Part shown: piece after piece, positions 47,344-57,284 of the stretch
Numbering within the stretch: the stretch's first letter is position 1
Layout of the letters: the number at the start of each line of letters is the position of its first letter
From: Hydrotalea sp.
Lineage (GTDB): Bacteria > Bacteroidota > Bacteroidia > Chitinophagales > Chitinophagaceae
DNA length: 64,000 nucleotides
NCBI GenBank assembly: GCA_022402565.1
Contig: JAKRSC010000021.1
Span: forward strand, 101,275-165,274
Direction: 5' to 3'
The notes under the pieces: generated by a model
The model's input: only the letters and a program-made list of their open reading frames with translations
Told to the model about the DNA's origin: nothing
Databases searched by the model: none
Position numbers and translations under genes: made by a program

Positions 47344-48414
47344 TTACATTTTTGAACTGTTTTTGGTTGAGGTTGCTTGAGCAGTTGTTCCTTTTTCTGC
47401 TTCTTTATCTGCAACTGGTTGTGCTGCCTTTTCAGGGAAAGCTAACAAGTAGTTAGGTGTTTGCTTCGCCATCCATGCATCGTATTCAGCTTGAGATACT
47501 ACTTCAATTACGCCCTTCATTGAATAGTGACCGTTACCACACATTTGGTCACAGCTAATTTCATACTGGAAATTTGGATTCTTAGTAATCTCCTTCATTT
47601 CTGCAGTAGTGTATTTCGGAGTGAACCACAATGTAGTTGGAGTTCCAGGTACAGCATCCATTTTCAAACGGAAGTGAGAAAGACCAACGTCATGAATCAC
47701 ATCTCTTGAACCAATAATCATTTTAACAGGCTTACCCTTTACAACATACATTGTTTGAGTAGTTACCACATCATCGTAGTTTGCTTCATCTTCCCAGATT
47801 TGTCCTAGAGGATTACTTTTAGCTTCATCTATATTCTTGAAGTATTTTTTACCCATGATACCATCTTCACCAGCATAACGGAATATCCAGCCAAACTGTT
47901 TACCAACTACTTCTACTTCCATGGCACCTTTAGGAGCATCGCCAGTGAACAAGAACCAGCTTCTAAGACCCATCACTACTAGAACGGTTAACGCAACTGC
48001 TGGGATTGCAGTCCAAATAGCTTCTAGCTTTGTACTATGAGCAAAAAAGTAGGGTTTTCTATTTTCACTCTCTTGGTATTTATACGCGAACCAGAAAAGT
48101 AAAATTTGAGTTAAGATGAAAACAACACCCGTTACTGCTAAAGTAATCCACAACATTTCATCTACTCTTTCGCCTTCAACACTGGCAGAAGGTTGAACCA
48201 ACAAAGTTTTATCGTACAGCAATTCATTGCAGTACCAAACTCCTACTAGTCCCAACACCAAGAATGCAATCATCAAGAATCCATTGATTTTGTTCGACTG
48301 CTTTCTAGATACTTCTTCTCCTTTCAAAATAGCAACATACTCACTGGCCTTAGCAATTTGGAAGATTACTAAGAAGAATAAGGCGAGGATGGCTACCGAT
48401 AATGCTACTGTCAT
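47344..48414 (-). CDS. coxB: Cytochrome c oxidase subunit II
   Basis: 356 residues. One early helix (about 3-20), two further helices (about 47-65 and 90-112), then the cupredoxin domain with the CuA site: HDVGLSHFRLK and SCDQMCGNGHYSM (C-x3-C-x3-H-x2-M). There is no CxxCH, so it is not a caa3-type fused subunit; electrons must come from a separate cytochrome or from the adjacent complex III. The C-terminal tail is Ala/Lys-rich. Confidence 0.95.
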   Translation of the reverse strand: MTVALSVAILALFFLVIFQIAKASEYVAILKGEEVSRKQSNKINGFLMIAFLVLGLVGVWYCNELLYDKTLLVQPSASVEGERVDEMLWITLAVTGVVFILTQILLFWFAYKYQESENRKPYFFAHSTKLEAIWTAIPAVALTVLVVMGLRSWFLFTGDAPKGAMEVEVVGKQFGWIFRYAGEDGIMGKKYFKNIDEAKSNPLGQIWEDEANYDDVVTTQTMYVVKGKPVKMIIGSRDVIHDVGLSHFRLKMDAVPGTPTTLWFTPKYTTAEMKEITKNPNFQYEISCDQMCGNGHYSMKGVIEVVSQAEYDAWMAKQTPNYLLAFPEKAAQPVADKEAEKGTTAQATSTKNSSKM

Positions 48415-48506
48415 AAATTTTCAGTTACAAATATGAATAACAAGTTCCGATCAATTTCGTTCTGTTGAAGAGGCGTATTTAACAAATGCCACTTCCGTTC
48501 AGCATA

Positions 48507-49739
48507 TTAGGTGTGGTGTAAAATACTTTCCTTGAGGAATGGATGATGTTTTGGAACAAGCGGCTTGCTTGCCAATGCTTTTCCAGTAAACAAAATCATC
48601 AATCCAACAAACAAAGAAAGAATACCAAAATCTAACCAACCTAATGTAACGTGCTCTTTGCTTACGCTACCCATGATCATCTGGTAGAAATCGATCCAGT
48701 GACCGAAGAGGATAACGATTGCCATGAAAGTAACCAATGTGTAGTTTCTCTTAGCAGCACGCTTCATCAAAATCAACAATGGAGCCAAGAAGTTGATGAT
48801 TAGGTTTAGGAAGAAAATTCCTTTGTAAGGACCCTGAACGCGGTGCTTAAAGTAAACAGTTTCTTCTGGAATGTTTGCATACCAAATCAACATGTATTGA
48901 GAGAACCATAGGTAAGTCCAGAATACAGAGAAAGCAAACATGAATTTACCAATATCGTGAAGGTGCTCCTGGTTGGTATATTCTAAATAACCTTTATTCT
49001 TCAAGTAAATTACCCAAAGAGCAATCAAACTCATACCACTTACAAAAGAACTTGCGAATGTGTACCAGCTATACATGGTGCTATACCAGTGCGCATCAAT
49101 ACTCATCATCCACAACCAAGGAATAGTTGAACCAACAGTTAAGCCAAACCATACTAAGAACATGGCTGCAACAACTGTATTGCGCTTTATAAATGAAGCA
49201 CCAGTTTCATGATCCATAGCAGCCTGATCTGCTTCACTGCTAAGCTTACGCATTCTCCATCCAAGCACGCTCCAAAGAGTTATAGCCAAAGTTGTCCAAA
49301 CCAAGAAGAATTTAGTGTTCAAGAAACCCTTCTTTCCTTTCAAGATTGGGTCAGCTTCAACTGCAGCATCATCAATCCAGTGGTAGATATGGTGGTTATG
49401 ACCAATGAACACAACGTATATTAAAACAACAAATGTGATGCTACCAAAAATTGGCACCAAGGTAGAAATAGCTTCAGGAACACGACGGAACGATTGCTGC
49501 CATCCGCCCCAAGCCATTGTTGTAACGCAAATAAAGAACATAGCTGCATTACATACTAAAGTCCAGAAAATGGTATTGTACATTAATGTACCCCAAAATA
49601 CTGCTTGCTCATGCTCGTCTTTGCTGAATCCTTTCGTGAATAATCCCGCTAGCAATGCTACCAAGCCCACTCCAATTAGAGAGTAGCTCCATGTTTTCAT
49701 TTTTCCTGGGATTACAAATTGATCTTTAATTGATGCCAT
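48507..49739 (-). CDS. actF: Alternative complex III subunit ActF
   Basis: 410 residues with about ten helices. Features of ActF, an NrfD-like membrane subunit: MYNTIFWTLVCNAAMFF, WGGWQQSFRRVPEAIS, LGWRMRKLS, and EHVTLGWLDFGILSLFVG near the end. With ActC it forms the membrane part that oxidises menaquinol. The next gene downstream is coxB, so complex III and oxidase are co-transcribed. Confidence 0.9.
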   Translation of the reverse strand: MASIKDQFVIPGKMKTWSYSLIGVGLVALLAGLFTKGFSKDEHEQAVFWGTLMYNTIFWTLVCNAAMFFICVTTMAWGGWQQSFRRVPEAISTLVPIFGSITFVVLIYVVFIGHNHHIYHWIDDAAVEADPILKGKKGFLNTKFFLVWTTLAITLWSVLGWRMRKLSSEADQAAMDHETGASFIKRNTVVAAMFLVWFGLTVGSTIPWLWMMSIDAHWYSTMYSWYTFASSFVSGMSLIALWVIYLKNKGYLEYTNQEHLHDIGKFMFAFSVFWTYLWFSQYMLIWYANIPEETVYFKHRVQGPYKGIFFLNLIINFLAPLLILMKRAAKRNYTLVTFMAIVILFGHWIDFYQMIMGSVSKEHVTLGWLDFGILSLFVGLMILFTGKALASKPLVPKHHPFLKESILHHT

Positions 49740-49770
49740 GGGTATGCTTTTAAGAATCGTTCGTTAGAAA

Positions 49771-50409
49771 TTATTTTTGTGCGGTTGAAGTACTGTCAGC
49801 AACTGGGGTTGTATTTCCTGTTGGAGCTGGCTTCAAGCCTTGTTTAATTTTTATATATTCAATTACCTGCCAGCGCTGTTTTGTACTTAGCTGAGCAGCA
49901 TAGCTACCCATTAAGTTCTTACCATAAGTAAGGCTATAGAACATTTGTCCTTCTGGCATTGATTCATATTTGTTATTTCCAACAAGTATAGCTGGCTGAG
50001 CTGGATATGGACCATTACCATCATTATAAATTGGACCGTTACCATCGAGCTTAGTACCATGACAAATACCACAGTTGATTAAATATATGCGCTCAGCTTC
50101 TACAAATTCATCTGCAGTTAATGGAGGTAGAGGGCTTTTAACTTGACGCGACAAGAAATAATTAGTTGTATCGCCAACAGCATCCATCGCATAAGGGAAT
50201 GGTTGCATAGCACCTCTTGCCATAGTACCGGCAACTGGCAGTGCATTATACGAAATACCCTTATCAGACAGGTTGCTATGATCCATATAGGTTTCATAAG
50301 CGCGACTGTAAGCCATATCGGGAACATAGGTTTTACCCGGTTTGCGCTTCACGTCGCTGCACGCTGCAACGATGGCCGCTACACTTAGAAAGATTGCTAA
50401 TTTCTTCAT
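49771..50409 (-). CDS. actE: Alternative complex III monoheme cytochrome c ActE
   Basis: 212 residues, lipoprotein signal ending IVAACSDVK. One heme site CGICHGT (about residue 137); the axial Met is probably in the EGQMFYSLTYGKNLMGSYA region. It is a class I cytochrome c domain with a Thr/Pro/Ser-rich tail. It likely passes electrons from ActA/B towards the oxidase. Confidence 0.9.
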   Translation of the reverse strand: MKKLAIFLSVAAIVAACSDVKRKPGKTYVPDMAYSRAYETYMDHSNLSDKGISYNALPVAGTMARGAMQPFPYAMDAVGDTTNYFLSRQVKSPLPPLTADEFVEAERIYLINCGICHGTKLDGNGPIYNDGNGPYPAQPAILVGNNKYESMPEGQMFYSLTYGKNLMGSYAAQLSTKQRWQVIEYIKIKQGLKPAPTGNTTPVADSTSTAQK

Positions 50410-50435
50410 CTTTAAATCGTTCTTTTCTTTAAAAA

Positions 50436-51026
50436 TTAGGCGGTTGCCACTTCTTTATTTTCAAAAGGCATTTCATCCTTATCATATCTGCCTAACCACC
50501 ATCCTGTTTCAGCTACTTGTACATTTGTTTCTACTGCACCAGCATTGCTTAAAAATGCTTGCAAGTCATCTACATTTGTTTTGTCTGTACACTCAATAGC
50601 CATTACAAATAAATCATCTGTTGCACGAGCATGAAAATGATGCTTCTTCACGAATGGCGCTAGCTGGCAGAGGTAGCAGAATGTTAATACCATACCCACG
50701 GCAGCAAACAATACGGTTAATTCAAACATGATTGGAACCCAAGCTGGTAATGCAAAGTGAGGTTTACCACCAATGTTCAAAGGCCAATCTTTAGTGAAAA
50801 TCCAGCTAATAGCGCTAATAGCAGTTGTTGTACCGGTAATTCCATAAATGAATCCCGCAGTATGCAAACTGGTTTCGCGCAATCCCAATGCCTTATCCAA
50901 TCCGTGAACAGGATATGGAGTATACACATCGTGGATTTTGTAACCAGCGGTTCTTACTTTCTTAACTGCTGGAAACAATACGTTTTCGTCATCAAAACAC
51001 CCAACTACAAATTTCTTTTTTGCCAT
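50436..51026 (-). CDS. actD: Alternative complex III subunit ActD (DUF3341)
   Basis: 196 residues. Soluble N-terminal part (VVGCFDDENVLFPAVKKVRTAGYKI, quoted in part), two transmembrane helices (about 58-78 and 100-120), and a soluble C-terminal part (FVMAIECTD). The motif YTPYPVHGLDKALGL is characteristic of DUF3341/ActD. It tethers peripheral subunits to the membrane part. Confidence 0.92.
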   Translation of the reverse strand: MAKKKFVVGCFDDENVLFPAVKKVRTAGYKIHDVYTPYPVHGLDKALGLRETSLHTAGFIYGITGTTTAISAISWIFTKDWPLNIGGKPHFALPAWVPIMFELTVLFAAVGMVLTFCYLCQLAPFVKKHHFHARATDDLFVMAIECTDKTNVDDLQAFLSNAGAVETNVQVAETGWWLGRYDKDEMPFENKEVATA

Positions 51027-51069
51027 AGTTAGCTTTATTTGAACTTACTGTGTAAGCTGTTTTTCTAAA

Positions 51070-52515
51070 TTAGTGTGCGTGCACTTTGTGTGCAAAATCA
51101 CTAGCCGACTCCTTCTCAATTGCAGTCATATCTGCTTTATAGCTTTCGCCAGTTGTCTTCAACACATATTTGATTTCTGCAATCGCAATGGTTGGGAAGT
51201 ATTTAGCAAATAAGAAGAAGCAAGTGAAGAATAATCCGAATGTACCCATGTAGAAACCAATCTCCCATACGGTTGGACTGTAGTAAACAGACCAGCTAGA
51301 TGGTAAGTAATCGCGGTACAATGAGGTTACGATAATTACGAATCGCTCGAACCACATACCAATGTTCACCAACACACTCATGAAGAAGGTAACAAATAGG
51401 TTTCTACGCATTTTGCGGAACCAGAAGATCTGCGGGCTCAATACGTTACAAGCCATCATACCCCAGTAACTCCATCCATAAGGACTGAACAAGTAAGCAC
51501 GGCTGTACCAAAATGTGTAGCCTTCATATTTGTTTTGTGAATACCAACCCATGAACAACTCGGTCAAATAAGCGATACCTACAATTGAACCGGTTAACAC
51601 AATCACCTTGTTCATAGCTTCAATGTGACCGATGGTAATATAATCTTCCAAAGCAAACACCTTACGAACCACAACCATCAACGATTGTACCATTGCGAAT
51701 CCGGAGAAGATCGCACCGGCAACGAAGTATGGAGGGAAGATGGTGGTATGCCATCCTGGAATAACTGAAGTTGCGAAGTCGAAAGATACGATGGTGTGTA
51801 CTGACAATACAAGTGGAGTACTTAAACCTGCCAATACAAGCGACAAGCTCTCATGACGCTGCCAGTGCTTGGTAGAACCAGTCCAACCAAACGAAGCAAT
51901 ACCATATAAGCGCTTTCTTAATTTAGTGAATGCTCTATCACGAACTGTTGCAAAGTCAGGAATTAAACCTGAGTACCAGAACAACAATGATACTGTGAAG
52001 TAAGTAGAGATCGCGAATACGTCCCACAACAATGGAGAGTTAAAGTTCACCCATAATGGTCCACGGCTATTGGGATAAGGCAATACAAAGAAGGCCATCC
52101 ATACACGACCCATGTGGAAGATGGGGAACTGACCAGCGCACATTACCGCGAAGATGGTCATAGCCTCTGCAGCTCTGTTTACACCTGTTCTCCAACCTTG
52201 ACGGAACAATAACAAGATGGCAGAGATCAGCGTTCCCGCGTGACCAATACCAACCCACCATACGAAGTTGGTGATATCCCAACCCCATCCAATGGTTTTA
52301 TTCAAGTTCCACTGGCCAATACCGTAAGTTACTTCCCTGTACACACTGTACACGCCAAACATCAACAGCGCTACAGAAATGTAGAAACCAATGTACCAGA
52401 GTTTACTGGGTTTGGCTTCAATAGGGCGTACAATGTCCTCAGTTACCTGGGCATAGGTTTTATTACCATTTACCAGGGGTTCTCTTAATTGCGATTCGTA
52501 CTTTAACAATGACAT
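51070..52515 (-). CDS. actC: Alternative complex III membrane subunit ActC (NrfD family)
   Basis: 481 residues with about ten helices, NrfD/PsrC family. Motifs: NFVWWVGIGHAGTLISAILLL, AMTIFAVMCAGQFPIFHMGR, SVHTIVSFDFATSVIPGWH and WFERFVIIVTSLYRDYLPSSW (each quoted in part). It carries a quinol-binding site facing the periplasm. The gene follows actB in the usual order. Confidence 0.94.
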   Translation of the reverse strand: MSLLKYESQLREPLVNGNKTYAQVTEDIVRPIEAKPSKLWYIGFYISVALLMFGVYSVYREVTYGIGQWNLNKTIGWGWDITNFVWWVGIGHAGTLISAILLLFRQGWRTGVNRAAEAMTIFAVMCAGQFPIFHMGRVWMAFFVLPYPNSRGPLWVNFNSPLLWDVFAISTYFTVSLLFWYSGLIPDFATVRDRAFTKLRKRLYGIASFGWTGSTKHWQRHESLSLVLAGLSTPLVLSVHTIVSFDFATSVIPGWHTTIFPPYFVAGAIFSGFAMVQSLMVVVRKVFALEDYITIGHIEAMNKVIVLTGSIVGIAYLTELFMGWYSQNKYEGYTFWYSRAYLFSPYGWSYWGMMACNVLSPQIFWFRKMRRNLFVTFFMSVLVNIGMWFERFVIIVTSLYRDYLPSSWSVYYSPTVWEIGFYMGTFGLFFTCFFLFAKYFPTIAIAEIKYVLKTTGESYKADMTAIEKESASDFAHKVHAH

Positions 52516-52575
52516 ATCTATTTCTGCTTTTCCGCCCCCCGAAGGTGGCTTGGTGGTTGGGTAGTTTCTACAATC

Positions 52576-55500
52576 TTATGAATGAGCTTCAGCTTTGTGT
52601 TTTTCTGATGCTGGAAGGTTACGCACTTTAGCCATGTAATTCACATTTGGCAATACGTGTAACATTTCTAGCGAGAAGAAAGTACGTAGCTTATTATCCA
52701 TTCTTGTCATAGTAATTGCGCTCTCCTTGTTGTTTGCATTACCAAACACAATTGCGTTGGTAGGACAAGCCTGCTGACAAGCAACTTTTACATCGCTGTC
52801 TTCTAGAGGACGGCTTTCTTTCTTAGCCTTCAATTTACCTTCTTGTAAACGCTGAACGCAGAAAGAACATTTTTCAATGACACCACGACTTCTTACAGTT
52901 ACATCAGGATTCAATACCATTCTAGTCAAATCATCCTGCATATCCATAGTTACATCGCTGATAATGCCTTCTTGGTTGTTAGCAAAGCTATCGGAACCAG
53001 TATAATCAGACCAGTTAAAACGACGTACTTTATAAGGACAGTTGTTAGCACAGTAACGAGTACCAATACAACGGTTATAAGTCATTTGGTTCAAGCCTTC
53101 ACTGCTGTGGTTAGTTGCTGCAACTGGACAAACGTTTTCACAAGGAGCGTTATCGCAATGCTGACACATCAATGGTTGGAACACCACTTGAGGGTTATCC
53201 AAATCGCCACTATAATATTTATCGATACGCAACCAATGCATTTCGTGGCCACGCATTACTTCTGTTTTACCTACAACGGGAATGTTGTTTTCTGCATTAC
53301 ATGCTACAACACAAGCGCCGCAACCAGTACAAGTGTTCAAGTCAACACTCATACCCCACTTAATACCTGGGCGATCGAAGACTGGATAAATAGTACCATC
53401 ACTTTCAAACTTCTCAATGCCACCCCATGGTTCTAATTCCTTCGCGCGCTCGTCGTAAATTTCGCTTGGGTGCTTTTTGAAATCACCTAAAGTCAATTCC
53501 TTCATCACTTCAGTACGATTACCTTGCTCTGTGTCGTAACGGAAGTGTGTTTGAGTAAGTGCAACAGGATATTTATCTTTTGTAAGTGTTGCGGTTGCAT
53601 TTGCAGCGTGGTATGCTACGAATGTTCCGTTGAAGCTTGCTAAAGGATAAGCGTTCTTACCCGCTCCTTCAGCAGCTTTACCAGTTTTCGCTGAACGGCC
53701 ATAACCAACAGCAACTGCTATAGTATTTGGATCTGTACCAGGAATAATGAGGGTTGGTAAAGAAAGGGTTTGGTTCCCAACTTTTACCTCAATCACTTTT
53801 TTAGGAGGATTTACTTCATAAGCATCAGCTTGACCACCATTGCTAAGATCAATGCCTAGTAAAGTTTTAGCAAGTGCAGGAGAAATCACGAAATAGTTAT
53901 CCCAAGTAGCGCGGCTCACAGGATCTGGTAATTCTTGTAACCAAGGGTTACTTGCACCCTGACCTTCGCCAATTCCTACTTTTTGATATAATACAACTTC
54001 TAATCCGTCTTTTTTAGCAGCTGCGCGAGCAGTATCAACAGCCGCAGCTACTGCAGCTCCATTGAATGCAGTTGAAGAAACCGATGCTGCTTCTGGTTGC
54101 CAAACACCTTTTTCAAGTGCAGCATTCCAGCCTGCTTCGCCACCCACTTTAGCTCCCCAGAATTGCTTCAAAAAGCTAACATAATCAACAGTTGCACCAG
54201 ACCACTTCAACAAGCTGTCTTGCCACTGACGTGTTTTGAATAATGGGTGAATAGTAGGCTGAATGAAAGAGAAATAATTTGTTTTAGGTTCTGCATCTCC
54301 CCAGCTCTCCAAATAATGATGGTCTGGAAGAGAGAAACGGCATAGCTCGGTAGTCTCGTCAAGTTTTGTATTGAAAGAAATAGAAACTTTAACTTTTTTC
54401 AACCCAGCAACGAAAGAGGGTACATCGTACCAGTTGTATGCAGGATTAGCGCCATACACCAACAAAGCACCTACTGAACCTGCATTCATATCTTTTACCA
54501 ACTGAGCCATTTCAGCATCGTTACCAGAACGAATATTGCTGGTATGCGCCCAATTGATGGTTGTTCCATTTGCACCAACAGCTTCGTTGATAGCATTTAC
54601 CACAATTTGCACAGATGGGTCATTGCTTCCGCAAACTACCAATGCAGCACCTTTTTGGTCATTCAAAGCCTTTGCAGCAGCCGCAATACCCTTTTTCAAT
54701 TTCTCATCAGCCACATTAACCGCTTCGCCGCGAACCGCTGCTAATAATGCAGCAGCAATGGCTCCTGTTTCAGATGGGCGATGAGTATATTTTTCATCAG
54801 CATTAGAACCAGTGATAGTTGCAACACTCTCAAAATGGATGTGCTTGCTCATACTTGGGTCTTTCTCATTGATACGCTTTCCTGCAGCATACTGCTTAGA
54901 AAACTCAACTGGACTCAACCATGTACCCAAGAAATCTGCACCTAAACTAACAATAGTCTTAGCTTTTTCAAAATGGTAAGAAGGCAGAACACGCTTACCA
55001 TAAGTAGCAAGATTTGCATCTAACATACCACTGTAGCTCACAGCATCATAAGTAACATGCTTGCTACCTGGATATTTTGCTAAAAACTGCGCTATGACAG
55101 CTTTAGTAGAAGGAGAAACAATAGAAGAAGTCAACAATACCACAGAACCTGTTAATCCACTCATTGCTTCAGCAACTGCTTTATCGACCGCTTCAAAAGT
55201 TACTTCTTTGCCTTCAATAGAAGGAAAACGCAAACGAGCAGTATCATATAAATCTAGCACAGAAGCTTGCGCTCTTGCAGATGTACCTCCACCATTAATT
55301 GAAGACAAGTCGTTGCCTTCAATCTTAATAGGACGACCATCACGTACTTTCGCCAACACACTCACCACATCACCATCTTGCACATAGGTAGTAGCATAAT
55401 AATTAGCTACACCAGGGGTAATATTTTCAGGCTTGTTAACGAAAGGAATTGCCTTTTTTACAGGCATTTCACAGCTTGCAGCTACTGCCGCAGCAGCAGT

Positions 55501-55668
55501 ACTGAAACCTAAATACTTTAAAAAATCCCTACGAGGGGTTTTCGCCTCCAACAAATTGGAATCTTCAGACAAAGCAGGAATATCTTCCTTGAATTCGTTT
55601 TGAACATCCTTCTGGTATGCATCAGATTGATTCAAAGCTCCAAAACTCTGCCAGTACTTTTTCTCCAT
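52576..55668 (-). CDS. actB: Alternative complex III iron-sulfur subunit ActB (molybdopterin-oxidoreductase-like)
   Basis: 1030 residues. An RR signal variant (TPRRDFLKYLGFSTAAAA) typical of TAT-variant-translocated ActB; a large domain homologous to molybdopterin oxidoreductases but without an expected cofactor in this complex (about 90-740); then a ferredoxin domain with four Cys clusters: CTGCGACVVAC, CQHCDNAPCENVC, CIGTRYCANNC and CSFCVQ ... CQQAC. One of the four is a 3Fe-4S site in characterised complexes. It takes electrons from quinol and hands them to the ActA/E hemes. Confidence 0.95.
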   Translation of the reverse strand: MEKKYWQSFGALNQSDAYQKDVQNEFKEDIPALSEDSNLLEAKTPRRDFLKYLGFSTAAAAVAASCEMPVKKAIPFVNKPENITPGVANYYATTYVQDGDVVSVLAKVRDGRPIKIEGNDLSSINGGGTSARAQASVLDLYDTARLRFPSIEGKEVTFEAVDKAVAEAMSGLTGSVVLLTSSIVSPSTKAVIAQFLAKYPGSKHVTYDAVSYSGMLDANLATYGKRVLPSYHFEKAKTIVSLGADFLGTWLSPVEFSKQYAAGKRINEKDPSMSKHIHFESVATITGSNADEKYTHRPSETGAIAAALLAAVRGEAVNVADEKLKKGIAAAAKALNDQKGAALVVCGSNDPSVQIVVNAINEAVGANGTTINWAHTSNIRSGNDAEMAQLVKDMNAGSVGALLVYGANPAYNWYDVPSFVAGLKKVKVSISFNTKLDETTELCRFSLPDHHYLESWGDAEPKTNYFSFIQPTIHPLFKTRQWQDSLLKWSGATVDYVSFLKQFWGAKVGGEAGWNAALEKGVWQPEAASVSSTAFNGAAVAAAVDTARAAAKKDGLEVVLYQKVGIGEGQGASNPWLQELPDPVSRATWDNYFVISPALAKTLLGIDLSNGGQADAYEVNPPKKVIEVKVGNQTLSLPTLIIPGTDPNTIAVAVGYGRSAKTGKAAEGAGKNAYPLASFNGTFVAYHAANATATLTKDKYPVALTQTHFRYDTEQGNRTEVMKELTLGDFKKHPSEIYDERAKELEPWGGIEKFESDGTIYPVFDRPGIKWGMSVDLNTCTGCGACVVACNAENNIPVVGKTEVMRGHEMHWLRIDKYYSGDLDNPQVVFQPLMCQHCDNAPCENVCPVAATNHSSEGLNQMTYNRCIGTRYCANNCPYKVRRFNWSDYTGSDSFANNQEGIISDVTMDMQDDLTRMVLNPDVTVRSRGVIEKCSFCVQRLQEGKLKAKKESRPLEDSDVKVACQQACPTNAIVFGNANNKESAITMTRMDNKLRTFFSLEMLHVLPNVNYMAKVRNLPASEKHKAEAHS

Positions 55669-55725
55669 AATGTGTTAATTCAGTAGTGTGCGAATGCGTT
55701 ATATATTACTTCGTCTTAGATAAAA

Positions 55726-56967
55726 TTAATAGTGACATTTTTGACACTCAGTTCCGCCAATCTTTTCAACGGTTACTGCATCCATTTTACCACTCTTGAT
55801 ATCGTTGTGGTACTTTTCGTAAATGCTATAGAAACCATTGTCTTTGAACTGAACTTTTGTTTCACGGTGACAGTTTACGCACCAGCCCATGCTTAAGTCG
55901 CTGAACTGATACACTTCACCCATATTTTGGATTTCACCGTGACAAGTTTGACAAGCTACTTTACCAGCAACTACGTGTTGAGCGTGGTTGAAATAAACGT
56001 GGTCAGGCAGGTTGTGGATTTTAATCCACTCAATTGGCTTCGCCTTTGAAGGATCCCAAGGCTTACCTTGCTCGTAACCAGCGTACTTATATAATTTTTG
56101 AATTTCAGCAGTTCCGTCAATTTCCTTTCCATCGGCATCATACAACTTCTCACCGTTGTACTCATTGATTGCCATGTGACAGTTCATACACACATTCACA
56201 GATGGAATGTTGGCATGCTTACCTTCAGCAGCACCACCATGACAATACAAACAGTTGATTTGGTTTACACCAGCGTGTACTTTGTGAGAGTAATAAATAG
56301 GTTGCTCAGGCTGATAGTCCTTGCTACGTCCTAATGCTATAGCACCTTTTGAAGTAAGATAACCACCTACTACAAACAATACTACGGTTAACATAGCAAT
56401 GTAAGTCTTGTTTCTCCAGAAAGGAACTGGCTCAAGAGACACTACACCTTCTTTCTCATCAGACAACTTTTTCAAGTTGCTGTTCACCTGTAATAATATA
56501 AGAGCAATAACAGCTAATACAAGAGTTAATATTCCGAAAACGAGAGTGCTATCGCCTTCAGCAGCTGGAGCACCTTCTACAGCAGCACCTGGGACAGGAG
56601 CTGGAGCTGCAGAAGCAGTTTTAATGTAACCTAGGATGGCGTCAACATCTGCATCACTTAAACTTGGGAATGTGTTCATAGCAGCAGGACTCCAATCCTT
56701 CATCTTCACTGCATAAGGATCGCCAGTTGCCACTGCGGCATTCCAGTTGCGAATCCAGGTAACCAACAATTCTTTGCTGGACCAACGACTTTCAACATCT
56801 TTCAAAGCTGGCCCTGTCAAGTCTTTGTTGATAGCATGACAAGACGCACAGTTTTGAGAAAATAAAGCTTTTCCGTCCTGACCAAACGCTTTGTTACTTA
56901 TAAAAGACCCTAGAAACAAGGTAGCAATCAGCAAAAAACGAGTGGTGTTCAATCTAATTTTTGTCAT
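55726..56967 (-). CDS. actA: Alternative complex III multiheme cytochrome c ActA with extra N-terminal cytochrome domain
   Basis: About 413 residues from the ATG at 56967, which gives the signal peptide MTKIRLNTTRFLLIATLFLG; a TTG-started extension to 57054 is not supported. Six heme sites: CASCH in an N-terminal class I cytochrome domain (residues ~25-110), then a helix (about 140-160) and a pentaheme domain with CLYCH, CMNCH, CQTCH, CVNCH and CQKCH. Classic ActA is pentaheme, so this copy carries one more heme domain. First gene of the respiratory operon. Confidence 0.92.
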   Translation of the reverse strand: MTKIRLNTTRFLLIATLFLGSFISNKAFGQDGKALFSQNCASCHAINKDLTGPALKDVESRWSSKELLVTWIRNWNAAVATGDPYAVKMKDWSPAAMNTFPSLSDADVDAILGYIKTASAAPAPVPGAAVEGAPAAEGDSTLVFGILTLVLAVIALILLQVNSNLKKLSDEKEGVVSLEPVPFWRNKTYIAMLTVVLFVVGGYLTSKGAIALGRSKDYQPEQPIYYSHKVHAGVNQINCLYCHGGAAEGKHANIPSVNVCMNCHMAINEYNGEKLYDADGKEIDGTAEIQKLYKYAGYEQGKPWDPSKAKPIEWIKIHNLPDHVYFNHAQHVVAGKVACQTCHGEIQNMGEVYQFSDLSMGWCVNCHRETKVQFKDNGFYSIYEKYHNDIKSGKMDAVTVEKIGGTECQKCHY

Positions 56968-57012
56968 ATTCACAGACGTATTGATATAATGGAAATATAT
57001 CCCGAGTGGCCG

Positions 57013-57020
57013 CAAAAATA
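57013..57020 (-). promoter_or_regulatory. actA: Promoter -7 element of the act-cox operon
   Basis: The minus strand reads TATTTTTGC, a match to TAnnTTTG(C). It would give a ~40-nt leader before the ATG at 56967. No -33 TTG at standard spacing. Confidence 0.42.
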
Positions 57021-57054
57021 TGACAGCAACATTACAATTCATCATCTCGTTCAA

Positions 57055-57284
57055 ACTTTTTTTTCCCTCTGAAATCCAATATTTTCAAGGGTTTATAGCT
57101 GATAGTTGATTGTGTAACATCATTTTAACGATTTGGAATGAAAATATTGTAGTGTAAAAGAGGGCAATTGTCAGTGCATATCTTGAACACATTTTTTAAA
57201 AGCTGCATGTGTATATTTCACACAAAAAAGAAAAATGCCGACTGAAATCATCACTCGGCATTCAAAACTATAATTTAATATACC
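57055..57284. other. Intergenic region between asnS and actA
   Basis: About 230 bp of AT-rich DNA between two leftward genes. It holds the asnS terminator near 57223-57262; I see no RNA gene, reading frame or repeat in the remainder. Confidence 0.5.
57223..57262 (-). terminator. Intrinsic terminator of asnS
   Basis: AATGCCGA (57234-57241) pairs with TCGGCATT (57255-57262) across a 13-nt loop; the A-rich stretch on the left reads as U-tract for the leftward transcript. It lies 22 bp past the asnS stop. Confidence 0.75.

Noticed and set aside
52972..53436. A 154-residue rightward frame opposite actB
   Set aside because: It is antisense to the Cys-cluster region of actB; no start context or family similarity.
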